Positions 7,960 through 17,316 are shown, numbered from the stretch's first letter. The stretch: DNA of 64,000 nucleotides from Bacteroides stercoris ATCC 43183 (GCF_025147325.1 NZ_CP102262.1:744001-808000); one strand, 5' to 3'. Notes: generated by a model not told the origin, from the letters alone. Numbers and translations are program-made.

Positions 7960-10935
7960 TTAGAAATTTAAATTAGCACTTAATGAGAATACGCGCGGAC
8001 GGGGATATACCTCTTTATCGATGCCGCTGTAAATCTCCGGGTCGATACCGGAATAGCTTGTAAAGGTAGCAACATTCTGTACACCGAACGTCAGGCGTAA
8101 AGAGCTGGAGCTATTCCATAACTTCTGGAACGTATATCCCAAAGAAATATTGTCAATACGGAAGAAGTTGCCCTTTTCCAGGAAATAATCCGAATAAAGC
8201 TGCTGGTTCTGGAAACCGGAATCTTTGGTTCTGCGCAATATGTTGGAGAAGTTGCCCTGATCGCTGTACACGGATTGTACATACTGGTCGGCAGCCACAT
8301 AATTGTATACATAGTTGCCGAATGCCCCGTGTCCGCTGATGGCAAAATCCCAATTCTTATAAGTAAGCTGGGTATTGAATCCCAGATAGGAAGTAGGCAA
8401 TGCGCTTTTGTCCGTAGCATATTTGGTTTCCGTGGCAGAGATGGAACCATCCGGTTGCACATACTGCCCTTCCATAGGTTTGCCATCATCGTCATAGGCC
8501 TGCTTTGCCAGGTAGAAAGTATAAGGACGCTGACCTACCATAAACACCTGAACTGTCTTGCCCGTACCGGAAATGGCTCCTGTCTGCACAAAATTGGCAT
8601 CCGAATCGATAACATTCAGCTTCGTGATTTCAGAATCATTCCACGTATAATTCATGCCTACTGTCCATTTCCAGTTTTTTGTATGTACAGGCACTGCATT
8701 GATAGCAAATTCCACACCTTTATTATCCATCTCGCCGATATTTGTTGTGATGACGGAAGAATAGTTGGTTCCTGAAATTACATTGATAGTATTCAGCAAG
8801 TCTTTCGTATGGCGTTGGTAATAATCGACAGAACCGTAAATGCGGTTATTCAGGAAACCGTAATCCAAACCGATATTGTAGGTTTCGGTAGTCTCCCATT
8901 TAATATCCGAGTCATAACCGTTCGGACGATAGGTATAATACCATTTGTCTCCGAATTGATAACAAGATTCCGGATAAGATACCGTAAAGGTAGTCATATA
9001 CGGATAGTCATTCAGAATATCCTGCTGTCCGGTCTGACCGTAGCTCAAACGCAGTTTCAAGTCTGACAACACTTCCGAGTCGCGCAAGAATGCTTCCTGA
9101 CTGATTTTCCATCCCAACGCTACGGAAGGGAATAATCCCCAACGGTTATCTTTGGCAAAACGCGAAGACGCATCCGAACGTAAAGTGGCGGTAATCATAT
9201 AGCGGTTGTCATACGAGTAATTCAGACGTCCGTAAAAAGAGAGCAGGTAATATTCAGACTCATAATGATTGGGCGAAAACAGTTCTTTGCCTTCCGGAGA
9301 AAGAGTGGTTGCATCGAATTTCTTCCAGAAATGCTGCCAACCGTATCCCGCCATTGCGCTGAAATTATGTTTTTCATTGAATACATGAGCATAGTTGGCA
9401 TATAAGTCCAGCAAGTAGTTACGCTTGTTCTGTTTAGAATCATACACAAGCCCTGTACCGTCTTTCATGTTAGATGTATACATCATACCGGCCATATCGG
9501 GCACATTCTTGGTATATTTGCTTTTCAGCACATCATAACCCAAATTCGCATTCAGCTGCAAATCCTCCAAACGATGTACCTTATAATTGATAGCGGCATT
9601 ACCGATGGAGCGGGTCACTTTATTATGCAAATCCTGCAATTCAAGCTGTGCCACAGGATTATCGGTTTGGATAGCCATGGGGGAGTTTCCATTCATCCAG
9701 ATGAAATAACCCAGTCCCGGTTCATCAGCACCCGTTGCACTTCCGGTCATAACAGGACGGGTAGGGTCATATCGCAATGCATTATTAACGACACTCTCAT
9801 CTACTTTCTGATTGTCTTCATACGAAACCTTAACATTCAAATCAACGGTAAGATGGTTATCAAAGAATTTGGGTGATATACCGCCATTAAAGGTAAAGCG
9901 TTCGTAGTTGTTTGTTTTCACCACACCGTTCTGGTTATTATAGCCTACCGACAGACGATAAGGTGCATTTTTCTTCACCTTGCCGGAAACGGAAAAGTTG
10001 TGCTCTTGTCCGAATGCCGTACGGTAAATCTCATCCTGCCAATCCGTGGAAGCCGTCCCTAAAGTTACAGAACCCGGGACACCCGATACCGTAGGAACAA
10101 ATTCACGGAATTCATCGGCAGAAAGCACATCCAATTTTTCCGTAATGGTACTTACAGAAAGGTTAGTGGAATAGTTGAAACGCAGATTGGAATCGGACCC
10201 TTTCTTAGTAGTAATCACAATCACGCCATTAGATGCCCGGGAACCGTAGATAGCAGTTGCCGAAGCATCTTTCAATACGGTAAATGTCTCGATATCGTTC
10301 GGGTTGATACCGCCGATTACGTTTCCACCACCTTCGATAGTGGAGTTATCCACCGGTACACCGTCAACAACGATTAGCGGATCATTGGATGCGGAAAGCG
10401 ATGCACCGCTTCTGATGCGGATAGTAGCACCCGCTCCCGGAGCGCCGGAGCTTGCAACAACATTTACGCCCGGCACTTTACCTACCAATGCATCCTGGGC
10501 AGTAGTTCGCAGTCCCTTATTGAAATCATCCGGCTTGATAGCGGTTACCGACCCTGTCGCATCAGACTTCTTCACACTTCCATAACCTATAACGACTACG
10601 TCTTCGAGCATCTCACTATCTTCCTCCATCACAATTTTCATCATTGGAGAAACCGCCTTTTCCACATCTTTATAGCCGATGTATTTAATGAGTAAAACAG
10701 CTTTGGGGCTGCTTACGGCGATTGTGAAGTTACCGTCTACATCACTGATTGTTCCATTTGTCGTCCCTTTTTCCAAAATATTGGCTCCGATAACGGGTAG
10801 ATTGTCCCTGTCAAGGATATTGCCTTTCACAACTGTCTTTTGTGCAGAACCCCCTACACTGAAAACCAAAGCGAGTATCATAAACAGATACCGCCACTTT
10901 CTTCCAAAAGTCTCTGGATTTTTCTTGCCTTTCAT
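7960..10935 (-). CDS. SusC/RagA-family TonB-dependent outer-membrane transporter (locus 1)
   Basis: The 991-residue protein has a signal peptide, a carboxypeptidase-regulatory-like domain (about 33-105, GNILDRDNLPVIGANIL), a plug with EDVVVIGYGSVKKSDATGSV and the DPLIVVDGVPVDN segment typical of SusC, then a long beta barrel ending RVFSLSANLNF. It imports a ligand across the outer membrane using TonB energy. No N-terminal STN domain is present, so it is not the type that signals to an anti-sigma factor; control is more likely through the SusR-like protein encoded upstream. The promoter TTTG-N20-TACTTTCG lies 63 bases before the start. Confidence 0.97.
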   Translation of the reverse strand: MKGKKNPETFGRKWRYLFMILALVFSVGGSAQKTVVKGNILDRDNLPVIGANILEKGTTNGTISDVDGNFTIAVSSPKAVLLIKYIGYKDVEKAVSPMMKIVMEEDSEMLEDVVVIGYGSVKKSDATGSVTAIKPDDFNKGLRTTAQDALVGKVPGVNVVASSGAPGAGATIRIRSGASLSASNDPLIVVDGVPVDNSTIEGGGNVIGGINPNDIETFTVLKDASATAIYGSRASNGVIVITTKKGSDSNLRFNYSTNLSVSTITEKLDVLSADEFREFVPTVSGVPGSVTLGTASTDWQDEIYRTAFGQEHNFSVSGKVKKNAPYRLSVGYNNQNGVVKTNNYERFTFNGGISPKFFDNHLTVDLNVKVSYEDNQKVDESVVNNALRYDPTRPVMTGSATGADEPGLGYFIWMNGNSPMAIQTDNPVAQLELQDLHNKVTRSIGNAAINYKVHRLEDLQLNANLGYDVLKSKYTKNVPDMAGMMYTSNMKDGTGLVYDSKQNKRNYLLDLYANYAHVFNEKHNFSAMAGYGWQHFWKKFDATTLSPEGKELFSPNHYESEYYLLSFYGRLNYSYDNRYMITATLRSDASSRFAKDNRWGLFPSVALGWKISQEAFLRDSEVLSDLKLRLSYGQTGQQDILNDYPYMTTFTVSYPESCYQFGDKWYYTYRPNGYDSDIKWETTETYNIGLDYGFLNNRIYGSVDYYQRHTKDLLNTINVISGTNYSSVITTNIGEMDNKGVEFAINAVPVHTKNWKWTVGMNYTWNDSEITKLNVIDSDANFVQTGAISGTGKTVQVFMVGQRPYTFYLAKQAYDDDGKPMEGQYVQPDGSISATETKYATDKSALPTSYLGFNTQLTYKNWDFAISGHGAFGNYVYNYVAADQYVQSVYSDQGNFSNILRRTKDSGFQNQQLYSDYFLEKGNFFRIDNISLGYTFQKLWNSSSSLRLTFGVQNVATFTSYSGIDPEIYSGIDKEVYPRPRVFSLSANLNF

Positions 10936-10964
10936 AATGTTTTTAAATTAAAGTGTAACAAAGT

Positions 10965-10982
10965 ATACCGAAAATCCGGTAT
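10965..10982 (-). promoter_or_regulatory. Hairpin in the SusC locus-1 leader
   Basis: ATACCG and CGGTAT pair perfectly around six bases, about 30 bases before the susC start codon. It sits within the predicted 5' leader. It may affect translation or RNA stability; no T-run makes it a terminator. Confidence 0.4.
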
Positions 10983-10997
10983 GAATTAGATTGTGAG

Positions 10998-11029
10998 CGA
11001 AAGTAGATATTACAAATTCGCCGAACAAA
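10998..11029 (-). promoter_or_regulatory. Promoter of the SusC/SusD/phosphatase operon
   Basis: On the minus strand TTTG (11029-11026), a 20-base spacer and TACTTTCG (11005-10998) match the Bacteroides -33/-7 consensus with a single mismatch. Transcription should start near 10991. Confidence 0.65.
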
Positions 11030-11084
11030 GACACTGAATGAAAAAGTAAGTGAAAGGAAAGTATTATATAGGATAATACATTTA

Positions 11085-11121
11085 TTTACAACGACATACC
11101 AAACACACTATATGTTGTAAA
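11085..11121. promoter_or_regulatory. TTTACAAC/GTTGTAAA dyad between regulator and SusC
   Basis: Eight-base perfect arms (11085-11092 and 11114-11121) flank 21 bases. The dyad is centred about 112 bases upstream of the predicted susC start of transcription and just after the SusR-like gene. It could be the end of the regulator transcript or an operator for the regulator. There is no T-run on either strand, which weakens the terminator reading. Confidence 0.4.
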
Positions 11122-11144
11122 AGTAAGTCCGGAGGAAGTGTTTT

Positions 11145-12761
11145 TTAAAGCTTTTGTACCTGAACAGCCAGGTCTTTTCCGGGAACAATCGCTTTATTCC
11201 GCATTTTCAAACGATAGTTATATACGGTTTGAAGCGAATAGTGAAGGAAGTTGGCAATTTTGGAATTATCGTTGATACCTAAACGGATAAGTGCATAGAT
11301 ACGTAATTCGGGAGTCAGCAACTCGCCTTCTTTCACCTGTATACGTTCATCCTCTTTCAAAAGAGCATTGAACGATTCCACAAAATCCGGAAATATAGAT
11401 AGGAAGATAGTATCGAACTTACTGATGAACAGTTTGAAATCTTCCGTTGTCGAAGACTGATTATGAAGCATTTTGGAAATATCCGCCATAGAACCGGTAT
11501 TGACGATTTTCAGTAAACTCTTGCGGTTATTCTCCTGCTTATAAATATATTCGGAACAGATATTGAATAACAAACCGATATACTCTTCCTTAATATGGTT
11601 GGATTCTTTAATCTCTTCATTCATCCGGGTCAGATTTCCGGTCACTTCCTGTAAGCGTTGGTTCTGTTCGGCCAACGACTTCTTTACCTTCAGCAGATTA
11701 TGATTTTTCTTACGAAGGAAAAAGAAAACGATTACCAATGCAATAACAAGTACGGATAAAGCCAAAAGAAAAAACAAGACCCTGTCTCTATCAGCCTTGA
11801 TGCGGCTGTCATTAGCCGCTTTGATAATAGGAAGATATTCGGCAATATCTATTATGCGGTAACGGGCTTTCCCGAAGCTCACATCTTCCAGTGAACAGGA
11901 GATATAATTATAGGCTCTTGCAATGTCTCCTTCCTGAAAAAGCAGGATTGCCAATTGCTGCAAAGACATATATACTTTCTTGGCATTCGCTATGTCGGTA
12001 ATGGAAGCCCGGATAAGGAAGTGCTTTGCCTGCTGTATGTCACGTTTGCCCAAATATAATTCCGCCAACAGATATTCCACCCTCGCCTTGTCGGGGTTCG
12101 TATCCGTACAGTGTTCATAATATCCGGTCAGTATCCGGATAGCCTCATCCCATTTTCCCTGCAAACCCAGGCGACCGCACTGATTGGTCACATAACTGGC
12201 CGTATTAGGGTCGCTGATAGCTATCAAAGTATCTTTATAAGCCTTTATCTGCCGCATAAACAACCGCTTCCTGGAAGCCTCCGTTTCATCATTATAGCAG
12301 GACAGATAGGTAGTATGATACAGATAATAAAAGTAAGTATCCTTCCGTACCGCCCCGGTTCTTTTCACCCTGTCAAGAACATTCAACGCATTTTCATGTT
12401 TTCCTATCTTATTCAAAGCGTCGGCCAGGTTCATTAATCCTTGATTAACATACTCTTCACCCAACCTGTCTGCCAATTGCAGCCTTTGCTCCGCTACAAT
12501 CAGCGCCGTATCGACTTTAAAGGAGCGGTACATAACAAACAAATCGCCCAGAATATCAAACTTAGCTTTATCGTCTCCCACATAATCCAGCATCTTGCGG
12601 AGCTCTGTAATCTCCTTTTCCACCTTCTCCTGATAGACCTCCCGTTGCTCAATCATCTTATCCAGCTGCAACAGCAAGGCATCGTCATCAGTCTTATCCG
12701 CGGCCGCCAAACCGGAATAAAAACAAAAAAGGAACAGTATGAAAGCCGAATATCTGAACAT
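11145..12761 (-). CDS. SusR-like inner-membrane regulator (DUF6377-type: TPR, membrane helix, C-terminal HTH)
   Basis: The 538-residue protein has a signal-like N-terminus (FRYSAFILFLFCFYSGLAAA), a helical periplasmic region with TPR-like repeats (about 30-300), one membrane helix (LFFLLALSVLVIALVIVFFF, about 322-343), a coiled coil, and a C-terminal winged or LuxR-like HTH (ELRIYALIRLGINDNSKIAN). This is the layout of SusR-type regulators that sense a periplasmic ligand and activate a neighbouring SusC/D operon. It is encoded upstream and in the same direction. The ATG at 12761 is preferred over an upstream TTG. The family number is from recognition. Confidence 0.82.
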   Translation of the reverse strand: MFRYSAFILFLFCFYSGLAAADKTDDDALLLQLDKMIEQREVYQEKVEKEITELRKMLDYVGDDKAKFDILGDLFVMYRSFKVDTALIVAEQRLQLADRLGEEYVNQGLMNLADALNKIGKHENALNVLDRVKRTGAVRKDTYFYYLYHTTYLSCYNDETEASRKRLFMRQIKAYKDTLIAISDPNTASYVTNQCGRLGLQGKWDEAIRILTGYYEHCTDTNPDKARVEYLLAELYLGKRDIQQAKHFLIRASITDIANAKKVYMSLQQLAILLFQEGDIARAYNYISCSLEDVSFGKARYRIIDIAEYLPIIKAANDSRIKADRDRVLFFLLALSVLVIALVIVFFFLRKKNHNLLKVKKSLAEQNQRLQEVTGNLTRMNEEIKESNHIKEEYIGLLFNICSEYIYKQENNRKSLLKIVNTGSMADISKMLHNQSSTTEDFKLFISKFDTIFLSIFPDFVESFNALLKEDERIQVKEGELLTPELRIYALIRLGINDNSKIANFLHYSLQTVYNYRLKMRNKAIVPGKDLAVQVQKL

Positions 12762-12786
12762 GAGCAAACTTATTTATGCACGGAAA

Positions 12787-12794
12787 CAAAGATA
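12787..12794 (-). promoter_or_regulatory. -7 box of the SusR-like gene
   Basis: TATCTTTG on the minus strand, an exact TAnnTTTG match, lies in the 40-base gap between folK and the regulator, 25 bases before its ATG. No clear -33 TTTG is seen because that region is folK coding sequence. Confidence 0.55.
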
Positions 12795-12801
12795 CTATTT
12801 T

Positions 12802-13254
12802 TCACAACAACTCCCGCATCTTTTTCTTTAATATCGGATGCACCAGGTCCGGTGCAATCTCCGCCAACGGTTCCATCACAAAGCGGCGTTCGTGCATCAG
12901 CGGGTGAGGCAGCTTCAATTCGGGAGTATCCAGCACCAGGTCACCGTATAAAAGCAGGTCGATATCAATCACCCGATCGCTATAGACCCCGCCTACAGAC
13001 TTATGCGTACGCCCTATCTCGCGTTCTATCTCCTGGGTGAGATGAAGCACGGACAAAGGCGGAAGAAGCGTTTCCACGCAGGCCGCCGCATTCAGAAACG
13101 TATGTTCCGAAGAAAAGCCCCACGGAGCAGTAGCATAAAAAGCGGACAGGGAAACGACTTTCCCTACCCGCTCTTCTATTTTCCGGACAGCGAGGCGGAG
13201 ATTGTGCTCCTTGTCGCCGAGATTAGTTCCTAAGCCAAAGTAAACGTACATCAT
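12802..13254 (-). CDS. folK: 2-amino-4-hydroxy-6-hydroxymethyldihydropteridine diphosphokinase
   Basis: The 150-residue protein starts with FGLGTNLGDKEHNLR (the GSNxGD region) and contains the HPPK signature: RVIDIDLLLYG and HPLMHERRFVMEPLAEIAP. It transfers pyrophosphate from ATP to the pterin in folate synthesis. Length is normal. Two ATGs in a row can serve as start (13254 and 13251). It is the last gene of the run that begins with the methyltransferase at 18234, separated from queA by a repeat-filled gap. Confidence 0.96.
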   Translation of the reverse strand: MMYVYFGLGTNLGDKEHNLRLAVRKIEERVGKVVSLSAFYATAPWGFSSEHTFLNAAACVETLLPPLSVLHLTQEIEREIGRTHKSVGGVYSDRVIDIDLLLYGDLVLDTPELKLPHPLMHERRFVMEPLAEIAPDLVHPILKKKMRELL

Positions 13255-13262
13255 TTAAGTTT

Positions 13263-13376
13263 AGTGATTAGTGTTCAGTGATTAGCGATTAGTGCCCTGC
13301 GGCGTAATAACGCAACCTGCCTGCATAGTGCTAATCACTAATCATTAAACACTAACCGCTAATCCCTAACCGCTAT
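13263..13376. repeat. GTGATTAGTG-word inverted repeat between folK and queA
   Basis: The left arm contains three variants of (A)GTGATTAG(TG), and the right arm (about 13328-13376) carries the complementary CTAATCACTAATC words. The arms pair imperfectly over about 27 bases and flank a GC-richer loop (CCCTGCGGCGTAATAACGC). It fills nearly the whole gap. It may form a hairpin in the transcript. Confidence 0.6.
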
Positions 13377-13377
13377 T

Positions 13378-14436
13378 TTACCTGTCTGTTATCAACATCG
13401 CATCTCCATAAGTACCGAAACGGTAATCTTCTTTCAATGCCACGTTATAGGCTTCCATCACCTGCTCGTAACCGCCGAAAGCGGCAACAATCATCAGCAG
13501 CGTGGAAAGCGGCATATGGAAATTGGATACCATCGCATTGGCCACCGTAAAGTCATACGGCGGGAAGATGAACTTATTCGTCCAGCCTTCATATTCCTTC
13601 AAATGGCCGTCTGTGCTGACGGTACTCTCTATCGCACGCATCACCGTAGTACCTACGGCACACACCTGCCTGTTCAAATCCTTGGCACGGTTTACAACCT
13701 TTACGGCTTCTTCCGTAACAATCATCTGCTCGGAATCCGTCTTATGCTTGGTAAGGTCCTCTACATCGATGTCGCGGAAGTTGCCCAAACCGGCATGCAA
13801 TGTAATATAGGCAAAGTCAATTCCCTTAATCTCCATGCGCTTCATCAGCTCGCGGCTGAAATGCAGGCTTGCCGTAGGAGCCGTTACAGCACCTTCGTTG
13901 CGGGCAAAGATAGACTGGAAACGTTCCGAATCCTCCGGTTCCACGGGACGGTTGATGATGCTGTGCGGCAGCGGCGTCTCGCCCAAAGCATACAATGCCT
14001 TCTTGAACTCGTCGTGCGGCCCGTCATACAGAAAACGAAGGGTACGTCCGCGCGAAGTGGTATTGTCAATCACCTCGGCTACCATAGAGTCATCTTCACC
14101 GAAATAGAGTTTGTTGCCGATACGGATTTTGCGGGCAGGGTCTACCAGCACGTCCCACAAGCGCAACTCCTCATTCAACTCACGCAACAGAAATACCTCG
14201 ATACGTGCACCGGTTTTTTCCTTGTTGCCGTACAGCCGGGCGGGAAACACCTTCGTATCATTAAAGATAAATACATCCTTATCATCGAAATAATCCAAAA
14301 TATCCTTGAACATACGGTGTTCGATTTCGCCCGTCTTTCTGTGCAGTACCATCAGGCGCGACTCATCTCTATACCTTGTAGGATGTAAGGCAATCTTCTC
14401 TTCAGGAAGTTTAAACTTAAATTGCGACAGTTTCAT
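13378..14436 (-). CDS. queA: S-adenosylmethionine:tRNA ribosyltransferase-isomerase
   Basis: The 352-residue protein carries QueA landmarks: [53 protein letters not shown] and [19 protein letters not shown]. It adds the epoxycyclopentanediol unit from S-adenosylmethionine to preQ1 in tRNA, giving epoxyqueuosine. It is full length. Downstream of truB in the same direction, with a 101-base gap that holds an inverted repeat, it is probably part of the same transcript. As a SAM user it shares a metabolite with metK, but no linkage in control is visible. Confidence 0.97.
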   Translation of the reverse strand: MKLSQFKFKLPEEKIALHPTRYRDESRLMVLHRKTGEIEHRMFKDILDYFDDKDVFIFNDTKVFPARLYGNKEKTGARIEVFLLRELNEELRLWDVLVDPARKIRIGNKLYFGEDDSMVAEVIDNTTSRGRTLRFLYDGPHDEFKKALYALGETPLPHSIINRPVEPEDSERFQSIFARNEGAVTAPTASLHFSRELMKRMEIKGIDFAYITLHAGLGNFRDIDVEDLTKHKTDSEQMIVTEEAVKVVNRAKDLNRQVCAVGTTVMRAIESTVSTDGHLKEYEGWTNKFIFPPYDFTVANAMVSNFHMPLSTLLMIVAAFGGYEQVMEAYNVALKEDYRFGTYGDAMLITDR

Positions 14437-14440
14437 AATC

Positions 14441-14559
14441 AGTTATGAGTTATAAGTTATTTATTGTTTATTTCAGTATATTTTTTAGTCATAAATGGCA
14501 TGAGTTATCCAGCAGTATGCTCCTTCGTAGCAATAACTTATAACCCATCACTCATAACT
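14441..14559. repeat. AGTTATGAGTTATAAGTTATT inverted repeat between queA and truB
   Basis: The left arm at 14441-14461 is repeated inverted at 14532-14559 with a seven-base insertion. About 70 bases lie between. The right arm overlaps the last codons of truB. The TAACTTATAA word is the same as in the rnpA/hemD gap, so these gaps share sequence vocabulary. Confidence 0.6.
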
Positions 14560-15248
14560 AAATCCTGCCCGTCTATCCACTCTTTGAAATCAAGCGGATT
14601 CAGACAGTCTTCTATGCGGACATCCCCCACACGGGTACGTTCCAGGGCCGTGAGATGAGCACCGCTATGCAGCGCTTCACCGATGTCGCGTGCCAAGGCG
14701 CGGATGTAAGTGCCTTTGCTGCACACTACCCGGACTTTTATTTCCGGCAGGTTGCATTCCAGCAGTTCAATCTCGTCAATCACCAGCAACTTGGGCTTCA
14801 GCTCTACCTCCTCACCTTTGCGGGCAAGGTCGTAGGCACGCTTGCCGTTCACCATACAAGCCGAAAAAGCAGGCGGCACCTGCTGTATCTCGCCTGTGAA
14901 CTTCTTCAATGTCTCCTCCACCAGCTCCCGCGTGATATGCTCCGTAGGATAGGTAGCGTCTATCTCGTGCTCCAAATCATAGGAAGGGGTGGTAGCGCCC
15001 AACCGAATGGTGGCGATATACTCCTTGGTATGATACTGGAACTCCTCAATCCGCTTTGTCGCCTTGCCCGTACATACTATCATCACGCCCGTGGCAAGCG
15101 GGTCGAGTGTACCGGCATGGCCTACTTTCAACTTCTTTACCTTCATCCGCCGGCAAATGTGGTAACGCGCATGCCCTACGACCTTGAACGATGTCCACCC
15201 CAGCGGTTTATTGAAATACAGAACTTCTCCCTCTTTAAAATCCATCAT
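14538..15248 (-). CDS. truB: tRNA pseudouridine(55) synthase
   Basis: The 236-residue protein contains VGHAGTLDPLATGVM with the catalytic Asp of the TruB family, FNKPLGWTSF at the N-terminus and SKGTYIRALARDIGEAL. It converts U55 of tRNA to pseudouridine. I place the start at ATG 15248, which overlaps the uppP stop as TGATG; a start 24 codons further upstream would add a non-homologous tail within uppP. The size fits short Bacteroidota TruB proteins that lack the PUA domain. Confidence 0.95.
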   Translation of the reverse strand: MMDFKEGEVLYFNKPLGWTSFKVVGHARYHICRRMKVKKLKVGHAGTLDPLATGVMIVCTGKATKRIEEFQYHTKEYIATIRLGATTPSYDLEHEIDATYPTEHITRELVEETLKKFTGEIQQVPPAFSACMVNGKRAYDLARKGEEVELKPKLLVIDEIELLECNLPEIKVRVVCSKGTYIRALARDIGEALHSGAHLTALERTRVGDVRIEDCLNPLDFKEWIDGQDLVMSDGL

Positions 15249-16102
15249 CACACCACCTCTAAATTGTGTCCCGTAAGCAACAGCAGAAGGATGATTCCTC
15301 CGACGATGATACGATACCATCCGAATGCCTTGAAACCATATTTCGTTACAAAGCTGATGAAGAACTTGATAGCAAGCAAAGCCACCACAAATGCCACCAC
15401 ATTGCCTATTATCAGCGCCGGCAGATTATTCATGATAATCTCCGTTCCTCCGTCCAGAAAGAGTTTCAGCATCTTATATACCGTAGCTGCAAACATCGTG
15501 GGAACAGCCAGGAAGAAAGAGAACTCGGCCGCAGCCTTACGCGTCATCTTCTGTGCCATACCGCCGACAATCGTTGCCATGGAACGGGACACACCCGGTA
15601 TCATCGCAATACACTGGAACAGACCGATATTAAAGGCTTTCTTCTCCGTCAGAACGGTATCCTCACTGTTTTTCGAGAATATCTTGTCACAGAACAGCAT
15701 GAACACACCGCCAATCACGAGCATCACGGCCACTACGGTCACGCTCTCCAGCATTTCGTCGACCTTGTCGCTGAACAGAAATCCCAGCACAGCCGCCGGA
15801 ACGAACGCCACCAGCAGTTTCCAGTAAAAATCAAACTTATGCAGGAAGCGTTTCAGCGCGGAAGTATCTGCCGGAACCGGAGTATGGTTCAGACGGAAGA
15901 AACGTTTCCAATACAGCCAGACCACCGAAAGGATTGCACCGAACTGTATGATTACCGTAAAGGCTTTCACAAATTCCGTACTCTCTATGCCCAACAGATT
16001 TTGTGTAATAATCATGTGTCCCGTAGAAGAAACCGGCAAAAATTCCGTCAGTCCCTCTACAATAGCGATAATAATCACTTCAAGCGTACTCAAATCTCCC
16101 AT
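15248..16102 (-). CDS. uppP: Undecaprenyl-diphosphate phosphatase
   Basis: The 284-residue multi-pass membrane protein has both BacA/UppP motifs: [17 protein letters not shown] (about 15-31) and [13 protein letters not shown]. It dephosphorylates undecaprenyl pyrophosphate so that the lipid carrier can be reused in peptidoglycan and polysaccharide synthesis. The stop overlaps the truB start by one base, and DUF3098 ends two bases upstream, so this is a tight operon. Confidence 0.97.
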   Translation of the reverse strand: MGDLSTLEVIIIAIVEGLTEFLPVSSTGHMIITQNLLGIESTEFVKAFTVIIQFGAILSVVWLYWKRFFRLNHTPVPADTSALKRFLHKFDFYWKLLVAFVPAAVLGFLFSDKVDEMLESVTVVAVMLVIGGVFMLFCDKIFSKNSEDTVLTEKKAFNIGLFQCIAMIPGVSRSMATIVGGMAQKMTRKAAAEFSFFLAVPTMFAATVYKMLKLFLDGGTEIIMNNLPALIIGNVVAFVVALLAIKFFISFVTKYGFKAFGWYRIIVGGIILLLLLTGHNLEVV

Positions 16103-16104
16103 AG

Positions 16105-16347
16105 TTATTCTTCTGTTTTATCTTCTGTTTTCGGTTTACGTAATACTGCATATATCATAAAGACAAACCCCAGCAGGCATACCAGCGGCGCCACTTTAAT
16201 GCGTCTTACACTAAAGATATCCGGCTCAAAGTGTGTCGGTGTGGATACGGGACCGGTCATTAAGATAAAACCAAGTATCACTACCGCCATGCCGACAGCA
16301 AGCAAAATAAAATTGGTCTTGTCGAAAGCGAACTTCTGTTTACTCAT
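16105..16347 (-). CDS. DUF3098 small membrane protein
   Basis: An 80-residue protein with two membrane helices ([18 protein letters not shown] and [18 protein letters not shown]), joined by a short loop, and a charged C-terminus. It matches DUF3098, a Bacteroidota family that nearly always sits between ftsX and uppP, which suggests a role in the cell envelope; its function is unknown. The 12-base word TAAATAGTAAAT occurs twice just before its start codon. Confidence 0.85.
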   Translation of the reverse strand: MSKQKFAFDKTNFILLAVGMAVVILGFILMTGPVSTPTHFEPDIFSVRRIKVAPLVCLLGFVFMIYAVLRKPKTEDKTEE

Positions 16348-16353
16348 CTGTTT

Positions 16354-16380
16354 ATTTACTATTTAACGATTTACTATTTA
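16354..16380 (-). repeat. Tandem 12-mer ATTTACTATTTA before the DUF3098 start
   Basis: ATTTACTATTTA occurs at 16354-16365 and 16369-16380. A third exact copy is at 62930-62941, again immediately upstream of a minus-strand start codon. On the coding strand each reads TAAATAGTAAAT. An A/T-rich translation-enhancing leader is one explanation. Confidence 0.5.
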
Positions 16381-16412
16381 CTATCTGAAACTTTGCTTTT
16401 CGGAAAGCAGTG

Positions 16413-17294
16413 TTATATGTAATACAGGGTGCTTGCCTTCATTTTCAGATATTTGTTGATGGAAAGCAATGCACACAACCAGGTAATAAGCACTCCGAAC
16501 ACCAGTACGGAAACAGACACCAGCAGCATCACCTCCGGAGTGATAACCCTGATCAGTTCCGGTTCGTAAGAAACCAGCCAATAGGCGGCTCCCCACAAAA
16601 TGGCATCGGCAATGACAGCCGACAATACGCCTATCCGGAAGTTGCGCCGCAGGAACGGACGCCTGATGAAGCCCCAGCTTGCCCCCACCAGCTTCATCGT
16701 ATGGATAAGGAACCTTTTGGAGTAAATGGTCAGGCGGATTGTATTGTTTATCAAGGCAAAAGAGATGAAAGTCAGAATGACTGCCAGCCCCAGCAACATC
16801 AGACTGATATTGCGGATGTTCTCATTCACCGCATCAATCAGGTCTTTCTGATAAAGCACCTCCTGTATATCCGTATTCTTCCTGATTTTCTTCTCTATCT
16901 TGGCGATGCTGTCCGAATTGGCGTAACCGGAATGCAGTTTAATTTCAATGGACGCCGTAAAAGGGTTATAGCCGAGAAACTCCTGCGGGTCTGTTCCCAT
17001 TGCCTCGGTCTGCTCGCGGAGCGCCTGCTTTTTGGAGATATACTCCGTTTCCTTCACAAACGGTTCTTTATCCAGTTTTTTCTGCAACTTCAGTATATCG
17101 CTCTCCTTCATGTCGTCGCTGATGAGAATGGAGAAGTTGATATTCTCCTTTACGTATACGGAAAGGTTGTGAGCGCCCAATACAAAGAACACCACCAGCC
17201 CCAGCAGCAGCAACACCAACGTAGTGCTTATGCTGGATGTGATGAACTGCATATCAAAACAGGGCACAGACTTGTTTTTAGCTTTCTTATTCAT
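16413..17294 (-). CDS. ftsX: Cell division protein FtsX
   Basis: The 293-residue protein has the FtsX/ABC3 layout: an N-terminal cytoplasmic tail, TM1 (LVLLLLGLVVFFVLGA), a periplasmic domain (about 50-160, with NINFSILISDDMKESD), then three C-terminal helices ending before INKYLKMKASTLYYI. FtsX with FtsE links divisome assembly to peptidoglycan hydrolase activation. The start is set at ATG 17294; a TTG two codons earlier is possible. ftsE is not adjacent, which is common in Bacteroidota. Confidence 0.93.
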   Translation of the reverse strand: MNKKAKNKSVPCFDMQFITSSISTTLVLLLLGLVVFFVLGAHNLSVYVKENINFSILISDDMKESDILKLQKKLDKEPFVKETEYISKKQALREQTEAMGTDPQEFLGYNPFTASIEIKLHSGYANSDSIAKIEKKIRKNTDIQEVLYQKDLIDAVNENIRNISLMLLGLAVILTFISFALINNTIRLTIYSKRFLIHTMKLVGASWGFIRRPFLRRNFRIGVLSAVIADAILWGAAYWLVSYEPELIRVITPEVMLLVSVSVLVFGVLITWLCALLSINKYLKMKASTLYYI

Positions 17295-17316
17295 TTTCAA
17301 TCCCTTCTCACATTTA

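Noticed and set aside
13295-13330. tRNA or small structured RNA in the loop of the folK/queA repeat
   Set aside because: No cloverleaf or T-loop sequence can be drawn; the GC-rich loop has no conserved tRNA bases.
15249-15320. 24-codon N-terminal extension of truB
   Set aside because: It overlaps the end of uppP and adds residues absent from the TruB core; the ATG at 15248 makes a standard TGATG junction.
14655-16366. Two long plus-strand frames opposite truB and uppP
   Set aside because: They cross gene borders on the other strand, lack start context and show no domain; truB and uppP carry all family motifs.
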